Origin: Rotaria sp. Silwood1
Taxonomy: Eukaryota > Rotifera > Eurotatoria > Philodinida > Philodinidae
Direction: 5' to 3'
NCBI GenBank assembly: GCA_905250075.1
Contig: CAJNOP010000362.1
Coordinates: 124,001 to 188,000, forward strand
Length of the DNA stretch: 64,000 bases
Positions 33,873-47,043 of the stretch are shown here, piece after piece (the stretch's first letter is position 1; each line of letters begins with the position of its first letter). The notes below the pieces were generated by a model that was not told the DNA's origin, did no database searches, and worked only from the letters and a program-made list of their open reading frames with translations. The position numbers were made by a program, and so were the translations under genes.

Positions 33873-36375
33873 AATATTTTATGTCAAGAAATATAAACTT
33901 TAATGTACTTTTAACATATGCACACACTAACTGATTTCATTTAAGACTCAAAAAAAACAATCCAAAACCAACCTAAGATAAATATTGCATCACGAGGATG
34001 AAAGTTAAAGTTTATCGTTATCAAAGCATGCGACGCAGTGAAAAGATGTGCGCATTCAAGATATACCTACAGATACTTATCTTTTGTTTTTGCTTGGCAA
34101 GAATTGGTTTTTTTATTTTCATAGACTGAAAATGAAAAAAATTTGTTCTAATAATAGACTTTCATCTATATGACGATTTATTTGGAATAATTTCTATGCT
34201 ATACTGAATTTAGTCTTTTAAACTTGGAATTCTCTCAAGACGAAATAGTTTTTTTGCTGAAAGACGCAAGATGAATTGTTTTTCTCGCAAGAAAGAAAAA
34301 TTACTGTTCAATAAAATATATTTAAACTGAACTTTTTAGATATATAGAGAAAAGTGTAGTCGTAGATCGAAAGAAGACCAATACTCACATTCTACTCTAT
34401 CGATCTATTCGAGGTCGATTCTTCTAGCGTATTCCATTCAAGAATTTGAAGTCCTGTATTAGAATTCTTGAAATCAACCAACTGACAACTGATCATTCTA
34501 AACTGTGTTGAGTTTGTTATATTCGCTTACATGGAGTTCAATGATGATATTTGTTTTTAGTTGTAAAAGGATCTGACGTTGAAAAATTCAAGCGTTTGTC
34601 AGAGTCCTAGAGAAATAGTCATCTCAGCAAGAAGGTCTCCCATGTAGTTTGTCGTGACGCTGTGACCCATGAAAAAATTCATGATCTAGCAACTTACGAT
34701 CATACTGAAATTAAGAGTAAATATCACCATTGGAGTCAGCGTAGATGAATGCACTAAATTCAATACAGTTTAGAATGACTAGTAATCAATTGGCCGATTT
34801 CAAGACTTAAAGTAAAACGCATATGACTCATGAATGAAACAGACTAGAAGAGCTGCTCTTGCATAAATCGACAGAAATATGTCTCCACTGTTGATTTCCG
34901 AAGCTGGAACTTATTGGTAGTTTAGAAAGTTTTTTCAAGAACTTTTGGTTGAAATCTACAGCAAAATCTCTCGAACTTGGCTAATACATAATTCATATAA
35001 TTCATCAAAGTTTCACTTGCTCCACAGTTAACTTTCAAATGGTGACAAACGCAAGTTTCTAGCTACTTTTGTTCCCAAGATATTCAAAAATTATTGAGAT
35101 ACATTATAATTTGACACCCACAATATTGAGAAGTGACATCTATAATATATATATTTGAACAACATTATCTTCAGTCCTCACTGGTATGCTGTATTACTAT
35201 TGTTTCGTGACAGTTTGCAAAAAGTCCACCTTACTATCGCTAGCACACTCTATGGAAATTCGTCAAAATGCTCCCGCACTACCACCATCACCATTAGCGA
35301 ATGTGATATTGACAGAAATCTTATTGGTGAAATTTTTACCATCCGTATCAAGTTACAATACATGAAAACAACTATTAACGATGTTCCTTATAAATTGATC
35401 TTTGATTGATGCCGAAAGTTTATGTTCAATTTTAACCTAAGGCAAAATTGAAGACAATATATATCTGACTATTTACTATACAACATTTGAAACACAAAAG
35501 AAAAAATGAATTTGGTCTGCTTCATTTTTTCGCTTTAGCAACTTCTGTTGTAAAATGTTGTTCTTTGTTCTTATTTTACTACTAGTTACACAATAGTAAT
35601 GAGATTTATTGTCAATTTTTTCTTATTATGTTCACAGTGCTCATTTTTATATTCGTTCGCATTCTTACTAACAATCTGTCAGACAGTTAAGTAGGCCAAG
35701 AATAGGAAAAAAAAAATTAAAGGTAAATATGATCGACTGAAGTTGTCAAGTAAAACAGAAAGAAAGAGAAAGGTAGCCATTTTAGTGAATAGTAATACAT
35801 TCGATGCAACGTGGTCGGTTTGAAAATAATGTCACTCACTATTCTCTTTTTTGTTTTAATAAGAAAGTCTCAAGTAACGTCTTTTTTTATTAGACATTAC
35901 TATAGTGTTCGCAAACCAGTTGACTTTTGTCGAAGAAGTAAAAAAACTCGCGTCTTATTTGTCTTGAGATTTGTATAAACATTCGAATAAAGTTAGTTAT
36001 GCTTAAATAATTACAAAGCTTCGAAGTTTAGAAAAAAAATAATATAATTGTATTTATATATCACAACATGAGCTCTTGAAAATTGTTATTTTCTATTGAA
36101 AGGCTTAGACAACGAAGAGATTTTTTTCTTGAGATATTCAAGAATAAATAATACCTAGTTTATCAATGATCTAGTGCAATACATCTAAGATTTATTGTGA
36201 ATTAGTGATCATAATAGTTAACTTTACCATTTGTTCGTACAATTGATGTAACATTTAGCGCTGTTAAGGAATAGTAACATTAGTAATTCTTTATCAACGT
36301 TAGAATCTGGACTGTCTTTCTTGTTGAATCTCTATTTGTCCTTGAATCTTTTTTAAACAAATATTTATTATAGAA
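33873..36375. other. Intergenic region between divergent MCO and ADP-ribosylglycohydrolase genes
   Basis: About 2.5 kb holds the promoters of two divergent genes. It contains a dispersed repeat (34477-35135) and, beside it, a weak 84-codon open frame at 35155-35409 with a more balanced base composition. I recognise no domain in that frame. The rest is AT-rich without visible structure. Confidence 0.45.
34477..35135. repeat. Old dispersed repeat family 1, copy a
   Basis: This segment shares a string of similar blocks, in the same order and orientation, with 45247-45780. Shared words include TCATTCTAAACTGT, CAATGATGATATTTGT, TTGACGTTGAAAA-like, CAACTTACGATCATA, AGTTTAGAAAGTTTTTT and GCTAGCTACTTT-like. 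Copies are diverged and the second is about 120 bp shorter through internal gaps. No terminal repeats or coding frame were seen, so its class is unknown. Confidence 0.6.
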
Positions 36376-37776
36376 ATGAAATTCCCACATCCTGATTCTC
36401 GAATATTGCCTCATCAAATATTATGCAGTGCTGCACCACTTAATTTAACATCAATGGAACTAAAAAGGGTTGTCGGTTCGCTTGTTGGTCTCGCCGTTGG
36501 TGATGCACTTGGAGCTAGCGTTGAATTTCGTCCTCGACAATATCTTGTTGATCATCCTGTAAAAGACATGGAAAGTGGAGGCACATGGGGTCTTCGAGCT
36601 GGTCAGTGGACAGATGACACTTCCATGGCTTTATGTCTAGCTTCATCACTCATCACTCAACATCGTTTTAATTCTTACGATCAAATGGTACGCTATAAGT
36701 GGTGGTATAAAAAAGGTTTTCTCTCATCAACTGGCGAATGTTTTGATATCGGTACAACTACTCGAGCTTCACTTGATGAATTTTCTCGTCGACAAAATAT
36801 TCTCAAACAATATTTTCGAGGCATGAAGGATGATGACATCGATCACTTGTCGTTAGAGCAAGTTAGAAGTGTGCACAATTTTAATGAATATTGTGGTGTA
36901 TCAGGACAAGCTGGTAATGGTGCACTAATGCGTCTTGCTCCTGTACCTCTATTTTACTTTCGACAACCGAAGAACGCTATTAGATATGCAGGTGAAAGTG
37001 CTTGCCTTACTCATGGTGATCAAAAAGCAGTTGACGCTTGCCGTTATTACGCAGCTCTTATCGTCGCTGCAATCCATGGAGAATCAAAACAGCAACTATT
37101 AAATGAGCAATTCTACGAAAAGCATAAACAATGGTTTGGATCTGTGAAACTTCACGATGAAGTTCTACGTGTAGCTCGAGGATCGTACAAAAAACAGGGC
37201 GGCTATAAAGATGGCATTCGAGGAAAAAGTTATATTATCAGTACGTTAGAAGCTGCTCTCTGGGCATTTTGGTCCGATGAAAACTCTTTTGAAAGAGGTG
37301 TTCTTAAAGTTATTAATCTTGGTGATGATACTGATACAACCGCTGCCGTATATGGTCAATTGGCTGGTGCATACTATACTGTATCAGGTATTCCCAGACG
37401 CTGGGGTCAAAAACTGTATGCCAATAGCTTAATTATTGACGTCGCTGAATGCCTTTACGTCGAAGGAAGCCAAAGTAGAAATGATACGGTTCAACAACAC
37501 CCACCGGCAAAAAGCCAAATTACAACGCAGCATCAGAATCAATCGACAATACCAAAATCACAATTTAATCAACAGCATGATTCTTACAAATTGAATCAGC
37601 AAACTTTATATGGAGATTATAAGGATCGCATAGGCTATGATATTCTATCTAAACAACCACGATCTCAATCACTTCCTGCTACTCATTCGCACACGAAAAA
37701 TTCGTATGGTCGACGACAAAAAAAAAGACTAGATCCTAGCATTTTACCACCTGCTGGTGTACCTAGTGGTTATTAG
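36376..37776 (+). CDS. ADP-ribosylglycohydrolase (DraG/ARH family)
   Basis: Single exon, 466 aa. Residues about 28-365 form the ADP-ribosylglycohydrolase domain: VGLAVGDALGASVEF, then GQWTDDTSMAL with the metal-binding Thr79-Asp80-Asp81, GNGALMRLAP, LTHGD, and the second metal site GDDTDTTAAVYGQLAGAYY (Asp317, Asp318, Asp320, Thr321). All metal-site positions are present, so it should remove ADP-ribose from proteins or small substrates using Mg2+. The overall form is closer to bacterial DraG-type hydrolases than to animal ARH1-3, by pattern only. The last 100 residues are Gln/Ser-rich and disordered, a eukaryotic addition. Bases just before the ATG end in TATTATAG, an acceptor-like site, so a leader exon is possible; an ATG at 36454 (MELKRVVG) is an alternative start. 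It could oppose the ART protein at 4556-6649. Confidence 0.92.
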   Translation: MKFPHPDSRILPHQILCSAAPLNLTSMELKRVVGSLVGLAVGDALGASVEFRPRQYLVDHPVKDMESGGTWGLRAGQWTDDTSMALCLASSLITQHRFNSYDQMVRYKWWYKKGFLSSTGECFDIGTTTRASLDEFSRRQNILKQYFRGMKDDDIDHLSLEQVRSVHNFNEYCGVSGQAGNGALMRLAPVPLFYFRQPKNAIRYAGESACLTHGDQKAVDACRYYAALIVAAIHGESKQQLLNEQFYEKHKQWFGSVKLHDEVLRVARGSYKKQGGYKDGIRGKSYIISTLEAALWAFWSDENSFERGVLKVINLGDDTDTTAAVYGQLAGAYYTVSGIPRRWGQKLYANSLIIDVAECLYVEGSQSRNDTVQQHPPAKSQITTQHQNQSTIPKSQFNQQHDSYKLNQQTLYGDYKDRIGYDILSKQPRSQSLPATHSHTKNSYGRRQKKRLDPSILPPAGVPSGY

Positions 37777-39524
37777 ACAAGTTAGACATCTTATGGGAAC
37801 CACAACAATCAGAGAAATCTTAATCACTTACTAACATCTTTGTTTCCAATGGGAAGATACACATTTTTGCTAATATCTTCACTTCCAATAACTCAAAAAT
37901 TTTTCTAATTTGTTTTGAAAAGATATCCTTTTTTTATATTGAATAGAGAAAAATTTAGTAATTTTCTTAATATGTTAGAAGAATTGCAGATTCAATGTAA
38001 TTGCATACTGTGATGAGATGATTAGAATACAAGAAAAAGAAATCGATAATAAATTGATAGTAGAAATGCTTTGTTCCATACAATTTGTAATTTTATTTTA
38101 AATTATAGTGAAAAGTGAATTTTAGACAATTATTGATTCTTACAACGGATGTCATATTCTCATTATCATTAATATGAAGAAAGAATATGACGTTGAAAGA
38201 GAATTCGAATTTTAATCATTCTACATCGTTACAAGATTGTTATCATCTTAATCATCATCAAATAATATCTGTTGTCATTCAAATCTGCATTATTTATTGT
38301 GAGAAAGAGTTCAAATTATACTTTGACATTTATGTTAACTATATACTCAACACAATATTTACTTTTATAATGTATATGTTTAGAGTAAGAGCAGTAGCAG
38401 GTGACTAAAAGAAGCTTCTTATGAATGAGAAAAGATCATTAAAATGAGAACATTATATAAAACCAAATTGTAAAAATTCTGATTATATATATTAACAAGA
38501 ACATTAGATCTTTCAATATGTTGTTGCCTACCTATGCCTTGTATATAAGAAAATAACACAAACAAATTATTTTTCTTTCACTTAGCCTTTTACAATATTC
38601 TTTTATTTTGTACATGAAGCATTAAAGCAATTATTATGTCTCAATTTTGTTGTTTTAACAAAATATGAAAGTAATTTCAAGAGCTCTGTTTTAATTTAAT
38701 CCACTACTAAGAATGTTTTGTCGACATTGTTTGTAAGATACTCAGCGTCATCGTGTACTAATAGAAGCAATTGAATTGCATAATTTTACATCTCTTCCAT
38801 GGAATAAACATATCAAATGGAGTTGTGGTATAATGAATAATAAAGTTTATCTTTAAAAAAACCAAGCTCTTGTGAATAGAAATATGACTGCGGCTATGTT
38901 TTTTATTGTCAAAATTTATGATATATCACCAGAGAAATCAGAGTAATTTATTTAGAAAAATTTCGAAAACATGAATAAATCAAAATAGTAAAAATTTTTA
39001 CAGTAGGCATACTTTGAAATTTTATCATTTCACACATGTGTACATTTAGAATGTTTTCTTTTGCCGTACTACATACTAAAGATTGTAGCAGTTCGACTCA
39101 TTAGAATTTACGGTAGAACTCTTGGATTTACACAATGTTTCAGAAGATTTTAGAAATGTCAAAAATGATCTAAAGTCTGTTATTATTGATGCGTCGTTTT
39201 CAGTTATTACAAAAAGGTATTCAATGACCTTTGACTGTCCTTCTCTCACCCTCGACAACTAAGATGTAGAGGAAAGTCGCGAAAAAAATTCGATTTAAAC
39301 TTTCACTCACTATATTTTCTTCGAAAATATAAGAAAGTTTCACAATAATAAGACGAATCATGTACAACAGCATTAACAAAGAATGGCTTTACTTGACACG
39401 TCAATATTTACTAACTATATTTCTTTTATTCATGTAAATTATATTTAATCACTGATTATAATGTAGAAAGAAATAACACATGCATATATAAAAGATTAAT
39501 TAAGTCTTTGGAAAATGTGTATAT
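37777..39524. other. Intergenic spacer between converging genes
   Basis: About 1.7 kb lies between the hydrolase stop and the rhamnosidase stop. Short frames at 38187-38408 and 39076-39258 have no support. It should contain two facing 3' UTRs. No repeats were recognised. Confidence 0.45.
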
Positions 39525-42500
39525 CTATTGCCATAATGCTTGAAATTTATATTGACCTGAGCCAATATAAACTGTCATTAAGCCTGTTGTTGAATCTTTT
39601 TCAATATCAAATCCTTCAACATGTCTCTTACTAACATCCGATGACCATATAACCTGTTGACCTTCAATCAATGTTCGACATTGTCCACCAATAAATAATG
39701 GCTCAAATATAACACGTGCTCGTGCATTTGGTGGTATAGTAACATGAAGTAAAATTGAATTGGCAACTATATCATGTTCATCACGTGTATAAGAAACATG
39801 TACAAGACCATATAATGTACTTAATTGACAATCTAATTTTGACATAAGATGTTTTTTAGTTTCAGAAGCCATTCGAGGTCGAATAGTAATTATGTTTGAT
39901 GAAATATCAATACCAGCTAGATGTGAATAAAACCATGCACCGACACTACCATACATAATATGATTACGAGAGTTCATTCCAGGTCCTGTAAGTGGTGCAT
40001 TCCAAAGTTCCCATATAGTAGTAGCATTTTCATAAGAATTTGTAAACATATAACCATAAGATGGATAAGTTGTTGATGATATTAATTCAAGTGCCAAATC
40101 ATGATGTCCATTGTCAGAAAGAACTGGATAAATTTGAGCTGTAGATACGATACCTGTTGTTACATGTATACCTTTTTGATTGATATCATTAACGAGTTGA
40201 TTGATAACTGATTCTCGAACATTGCTCGGTACAACTCCAGGTAATGCTAAAGCAAGAACTTGTGCTGCTTGCATTCCATCTGCATAAAAATTTGATGATG
40301 TTGAAAAAAATACTTGATGAAATTCTTCGGCAAGTTTTTGATATAATATTGTATAATTTTTAGTATCTTCCTGCTTACCAAGTACTTGCGACATGTTAAT
40401 TAAAAGATAAACATCATGAAGAAAAGCAAATGATGAAATTAAATGTCTATTTGTCATTGGTTGTGGTGGTGGTGGAACCCAATCTCCATATTTGACAGGA
40501 AAATTAGCAAGACCTGTTAAATTATAAACTCTGCAAAAATATTCTACATAGGCAACTACATGATCATAATAAGCCTCTAGTATATGAACATCATTATAAT
40601 GTCGATAAACTTGCCAAGTTATTGTTGGTAATGCAGTGCCCCAATTCGGATCAGGTGGATAACTGTCCCCTGGTACAAAATCAGGTACTTCACCATCGTC
40701 TCGTTGAACATCAATGATCAAATTGAGAAAGTTCTGATAGAATTTGATTAAATCAAAATTATACAATGCTTCATCAACACTTAATGCTGCATCGCCCATC
40801 CATCCTCGACGTTCATTACGTTGTGGACTAGAAATGAATCAAGAAGAAAACTAAATTTTAACAAAATATATCAATATAACAGACCAATCAGTAGGCAACG
40901 ACATAATGTTACTTAATTGACCCCATTGAATGTTATGTTGAATTTGATTGACGACAGGATTACTCGTAGAAAAATGCCCTTTCAATGTTGTTTCACTATG
41001 AACAAATGGACATTCAACATCATCAATTGATAACGAATTTGGTGAACCAAATATAGACAAATAACGAAAACCATGAACAGTAAAACTAAAAAAGGAATAA
41101 AAGAAAAAGTTGTTAGCACAATCCCTGTTGGATTAAAATATGAAACACGATGTGACTGCTTTTAATAATTACAGACAGATTGCTTTATTCTATCTGTTTT
41201 CGAACCCTTGTCTTCACCCTCCGGAAAAGTCATAAGGAAGCAGTTCATATATAGAACAAGACGTTATTGATACATTGTCTTTGATGGAATATCAACAACA
41301 CTTTGTACGATCTGGGATGGATCTACAGAGTCTCTATTATAATTTATAAGAATAGGGAGAGGGGACAAAGTTCTACTCTCTATACATCAATGCTCTTCGT
41401 TCAGGTCGTATTTCGCAAAATCAGTATGAGTGAATGCAACACCAAGAAAAAAACAAAAACCATACGTCGGTTCGTAGATTTCATTAACAGGATCACCACG
41501 TAGTACATAAGTGTCAGATGCTGTAGCCTCACGAAGATTTTCTGTATAGATATTACGAGCAGATTGACTAAAAACGAATATGTACACATAATAATATGTA
41601 AAACTCTTAAGGTTTTACTTGGTAGATATAACTGGTTGAGTAAGTACTTCACCATGACGAATATAAACACCAAAACCAGATGGACCATGAAATCTCAAAC
41701 GACACCATCCTGCCATATTTTGACCCAAATCAAATGTTCGAACACCTATATAACATTTAAAATAAAAACAGATATCTTTCATAAAAAGAAAACATACCTG
41801 AATCGGATTCCCACATGGCAATAGGTTTTAGTGTTCCGCCATCGGTTAATTTTGCACCTTTGATCTCGCCTAGATCTTCAAAATTCAAAAAACCTTGCTG
41901 TTGACTATCTTTTATAACTTCAAAATGTAATGCATCTGATCCAGCTCGAATTGGTGGCATATCTTGAAGAACTATCATACCATTACGTGAACTATTTATT
42001 GGTGATGACATTGGCTCAGGTATGATCCAAGCTGATAAAGAATCATTAAATCCTGCTCGAGACCAATTAGATCGATCATTTCGACTATCACATATTTCAC
42101 CATTATAAACACTATCATGTTTAATAGAACCTTCTCGACCAGTCCACGTTCGATCACTAAAAACTTGCATTTCTTCACCACTTTCAAAAGTAATAATTAA
42201 GATGAAAATAAGACGAGGTGGCCCTACAATTTTCAAAAATAAAATCTTTAAAAGAAAAAAAAAAGATAAATTCTCAATTACCATAGTTAGATTCACCATG
42301 TTGTTCTTGACTGTACCAACCATTGCCCAATTTAACACCAACAGCATTCATACCAGGCTAAACAAAAATATGTAAATGAACTTTGAATAATAAAATAAAT
42401 GAAAATTCTAACCGTAATATTCGTTGATAAATCGAATGAAACAATAAGAGTACGTTTTTCGTATGTTGTCCAACCAGGATCCAATTTTCGACTGGGATCT

Positions 42501-43108
42501 ACTTTATTACCATTAAGATAAAATTCATAATAACCAAGACCAGATATATAAGCAATCGCTGATTTAATAGGACTAGCATTGGGAATTAAGAATTCTTTTC
42601 TTAATTCATTCATATTGATTTTTGTTGAACCAATCCAAAGAAGATTATCATTTTTTGTCATATATTCATGTAAATTGAATATAGGTGTACGAAATTGAAT
42701 CCAATGTGTCCATTCACTAGGTTCTTCTAAGTTTGTTATCCAAACTCGTACACGAAAACGATAATATTTTGATGGTAAAAGGTCACTTAGACCTGTATAT
42801 GGTACATGAATTGATTGTGATGATATAACACGTTCACTATCCCATTCAAATTGTTTATCTCGTTGAATTAATTTAATCGATTGAAGTTGCATTTGATAAG
42901 CTATTTGTTGAACATTTCGTTGTAATAAATTGTCCGAAACAGAAATTTTCCAAGAAAATCGAGGTCGTGGTGTATTGACAACTAAATCATGAATGGTTTC
43001 CACTTTATGATGATCGATACGTACGTCGAAAGGTGATGGCCAACGTGCATCGACTATTGACCAAAGTAGCAGTAGAAACAAATTACGATAGTAATGTATA
43101 TATCGCAT
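39525..43108 (-). CDS. Alpha-L-rhamnosidase, glycoside hydrolase family 78, seven exons
   Basis: The model is complement(join(39525..40827,40885..41085,41466..41567,41619..41745,41798..42223,42282..42357,42413..43108)), 976 aa, all GT..AG with fitting phases. A signal peptide (NLFLLLLWSIVDA) is followed by fibronectin/N-terminal beta domains, then the Bac_rhamnosid_N region (SAIAYISGLGYYEFYLNG, GMNAVGVKLGNGWY). Next comes the carbohydrate-binding-like region (FDLGQNMAGWCRLRF, ARNIYTENLREA, FTVHGFRY). The (alpha/alpha)6 catalytic domain contains TDCPQRNERRGWMGD with Glu548 at the proposed general-acid position and Glu816 in TTIWELWN as the likely base, and a C-terminal beta domain ends the protein. 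It should release terminal L-rhamnose from plant or algal polysaccharides or glycosides outside the cell. GH78 is mostly bacterial and fungal; presence in a rotifer suggests horizontal transfer followed by gain of six introns. The donor at 41465-41464 (GTATGG) was chosen because it alone keeps EPTFTVHGF in frame. Confidence 0.92.
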
Positions 43109-46100
43109 AATTGTAGTTTATGATGTGAAATAAAATATAAAAATGTTAGCTTTCTAGCTCTTTGTTTTTTCTTTATATATCGACATGCATTTTATCATCT
43201 ATTCACTTTGTTTGCTCATACTTTATCGAAATCTGGCTTGTTGAAGTAAAAAAAAAAGATAAAAATAACTATCAACACTTAAAAGAATAAAATGTGTAAT
43301 AAATAATAAAAAGAATATTTAAATTGATGAAGTAGTTCATCTAGTCATAACTGACATTAAATGAAACAATTAAATTCAAATCAATGTTAAATATTACGAC
43401 TTTTTAATAGTATGAATCAGTCTCATCCAATATCTTGTAGATAACCAATGTGTATAGCAGTCTAATGTGATAAATGAACCGACAAAATGAAGACTAAAAT
43501 GATATTTGCCCCTTTCCTATAATGTAGTTGCCAAAGTTCTTCGACTTTTCAATGAACTTTCATACAATATTTTTTGAATCATCTATCTTCTCGTTGAATG
43601 TTCAGAAATATTGATTAATACAATATCTTCCAGGTTAAAGAGAAATACTCATAAAAGAGTATAAATGAAAACATACCATCATTTACGAATCTAAAGGGTC
43701 TTCATCTATTTTTTGTTTTTAACTACGGCAATATTTTATTTAAAATTAGATTTTTCTATAAGTGATGCAAATTAGATTTTAAATATTCTTTTCGGTAGAT
43801 TTCACTTATTTCATTAAATTTAAAGTCATTCTCCAGAATTCTTCATGTCACCTAATGGTTAAATCTATCTTAAAAAACTTGTTATGATCTTTTGTTGTAA
43901 TCCCACTTTCATTAAACTTATTTTCACAAGTCAATGGAATGTTGAAAACAACATATACACGAATACACTGTGCTGTCGGAAACAAAAGTATTAATTGAAA
44001 TTATTGTTGATGGTCAATGGCCAAAAAAAAAAGAACTAATGTTTTTCTCAATTGATTCAATAACATGTGCAAAATCAGATTTAGAAATTAACTAAGATAC
44101 CCTAAATTTTCTAAATGTGAAAAGAATCGCATAGAAAAAAAGTTCAATTTTTTTCGAAAACACGGATACTTCTCTTGATAAAAACGAATCCTTCGAGTTT
44201 TCAAGAACTGTACTACTTGAAAATATATTTTGAAAAGCTAAAAGTCAACTTTTTTACTCAATCAGATGCGATCTTTCTAATAATATATAATTTAGCTGAA
44301 TATAAAGCTATAAACGTTGTTTTGAACTCCCAGCATCTTACAACCATCCAGAGTTTTCAGAACGTGTCACTTTCATTAGTAAATTAAAATAATCATTCCC
44401 TCCTAATGAGTTCATCTTCCTCGTTCTGATATTAAAAAAACACACTTGATAATCTTACATTTTCTGTTCTTTTCACGCCACATCATGCACACATCAAATT
44501 CTCACGATTAACATCTTATGTATTTGACTGGAGAATTTTTCAATACAAAGGAACAGAAAGAGCAGCTAAGTTCAGAACTCTCATAGCCAACAAATATGGC
44601 AGCTCAAAACTTACATGTTACTCTTACTGTTAGATCACACTTTTGAACTAATTATTTCAGAAGCGCTAATCAAGGAAAAGAATTTTTTTTATCTTAAATA
44701 AAAGATTATAATTGAATGATTTATTTGAATAATGTGTAGATTCTTTATTCGAAGAATTCCATAATATATGTGATGGTCCTCTTTCTTTGAGTTAAAGCAA
44801 AGTTATTCTTGAAATCAAAGTGAAAAAATGCAATATTCCGTTCGAAGTTGTATGATTTATGCACCAAAGTATACCAGTTCAAATCATTATATTACATTGT
44901 AAACTGATAATAACTAGAGAAAAAAGTCTTCAAATATTTTTATGAAAAAGAGAAAGTATCCTTCTTGTATAACTCAGAAAGTAACAAACAGGATTTATTC
45001 ATGATGTATAATATTAGAAGTAAAACAAACAATGATTCGTACATTCTGTCGATTTTTATTTTCTTTGACCAAATAGAAACATATCAGTGTCATGCTCACC
45101 GACTTCTATGTAAGAAAACATGTATCACTATGTAAATTTTAAGAAATCGATAATGAAGACATTTCTCTATCTATTTGCAAAAGTTTGACCCTTCTAACTT
45201 ATTCTAATCACCAGTTATAAGCTTTATACTGAAAGCCTCGAAACTGATCAACGAGTCATTGGTCATTCTAAACTGTATTGAGTTTGATGTATTTGTTTAC
45301 ACGAAGTCCAATGATGATATTTGTGTTTAGTTATAAAAAGATTTGACGTTGAAAAGACAAGATGCTGAAAATACTTCAGCTAACTTTAAAATCTTTGTAT
45401 AAACAGAATAGAAAAAAGCATAATCGAACAACTTACGATCATATTGAAACTACAAACCGATACCACTAATTTCAATAAAACGTTTATAACTCGTGAATGG
45501 AATACGCTAGAGGGATCGGCCTTGCGCAGATAGCCAGGTAGATGTCTTTACTATTAATTTCCTAAACTGTAATTCATTGTTAGTTTAGAAAGTTTTTTTT
45601 CGAAAACTTTTAGCCAAAGTCTAAAGCAAAAAATCGGCAGTTTGATCAATATATAATTCAGATAAATTAACAAAGTTTCAATTTCGAATGATGCAAAGCG
45701 CAGATTGCTAGCTACTTTCATTCTTGACATATTCAAAAAATATCGAAATACATTATATTTTGATACCAACAATACAATGGGTATAATAATGACAAGAAAT
45801 GTTGAACATTTGAAAAAAAACGTGAAAATAACTTCACTATTAAATTCGAATAACTATTTGATATTCATATGTAAATTTAACGTTGGCGTACATTTGATTT
45901 GATTGTATCAGCAAAAGAAAAAGTATAAGATATTATTACATACGCTTTAAAATACCTTGAATATCTGTTCGTTTACCATACGATTCATACTTTAATATGT
46001 TTTATTTCAAAATGCAAACACCCGATGGAGTTTGAAATACAAACGAAATTCATATTAGAGGTGAACGTTTCTCATGAACTTTCTTCATCATTCTTTCTAT

Positions 46101-47043
46101 AGTGCTCTTTTTAAATAATTCCTTTTTGATATAGTTATATTGGTAAATTTCAAACACTCTACTATTACATAATTAAATTTTTATTCTATTTTGAGAACAT
46201 GAATTCTAAAGAAGATAAAATGATAGTCATTAGCGATCACGTATTTTTTCAAAATGTAAAATGAATATTCAGCATTCGCCTTTGAATAAGTACGGAAGAA
46301 GCCCATCATGAGATTCACAGCTTCTATATTAAAAAAAACTGTCCTCCTCTTGTCAGCATGCATTGCTTTTTTTGGAAGAAATATCGATAATAGTTCATGT
46401 GTTTAAACTCAATAACTACTATGAAACTTTTTATTGGCGTACCACAACGAAAAAATAGCGACAATAAATATATAGTTCAAAAAAAAAACATGTGACCCTG
46501 TATCTGTTCATTCAAATAGTTTTAGTTTTCTTCTTGAGAAAAAATTTACTCATCATTATGAGTTACTTTGCTTGATTAGATAGTGCAATATTTTAGAGAA
46601 AGTATTTGACTGAGACGTTACACTCACCTTCATATAGACTGAAAACCATCATTTAAGAGGAAAAAAAACTAGCTCCAATTTGATCAAACGATGTATGGTG
46701 CATCGGTTTTTTTAAGAAATGATGATTTCGTTAGAAGAAACACGTCCCATCTTTTAGAACTTTCTTATATGTCGGATATACATCATACTCCTTTAGCCTT
46801 ATGTTGTTCTTTTTACATAGCGACATTATTGGTTAAAGAAATTGCTTTGCCTTTTTGAAAATGTTGCAAACCTAACAACATCCTGTCATTATCGAACTCA
46901 GCATGACTTCTACCTATAGAACACACATCGATGATCTCATTATCAATCATTATATTAATAATCTGAGGGGCAAACTTTCAAAAATTTGTATTTTATTATT
47001 TTATATATACAATTCACCAAGTTATATCAAGAATACTATCAAT
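43109..47043. other. Long intergenic region with one dispersed repeat
   Basis: About 3.9 kb lies between the divergent rhamnosidase and GPCR genes, so both promoters are here. It contains repeat family 1 copy b (45247-45780). Short frames at 44175, 45554, 45705 and 46181 show no domain. Nothing else was recognised. Confidence 0.45.
45247..45780. repeat. Old dispersed repeat family 1, copy b
   Basis: This is the second copy of the family described at 34477-35135, on the same strand and about 10.8 kb away. The blocks keep their order, and its middle is shorter. Divergence by eye is large (roughly a quarter to a third of positions), which implies an old insertion. Confidence 0.6.

Noticed and set aside
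35155-35409. 84-codon open frame preceded by an acceptor-like site
   Set aside because: Composition is coding-like, but no domain, partner exon or homologous frame in the window supports it; noted only within the intergenic entry.
46903-47043. 47-codon N-terminal extension of the GPCR frame
   Set aside because: The downstream ATG gives the short MAST-type N-terminus usual for bdelloid receptors, and the extension would place an extra hydrophobic piece before TM1.
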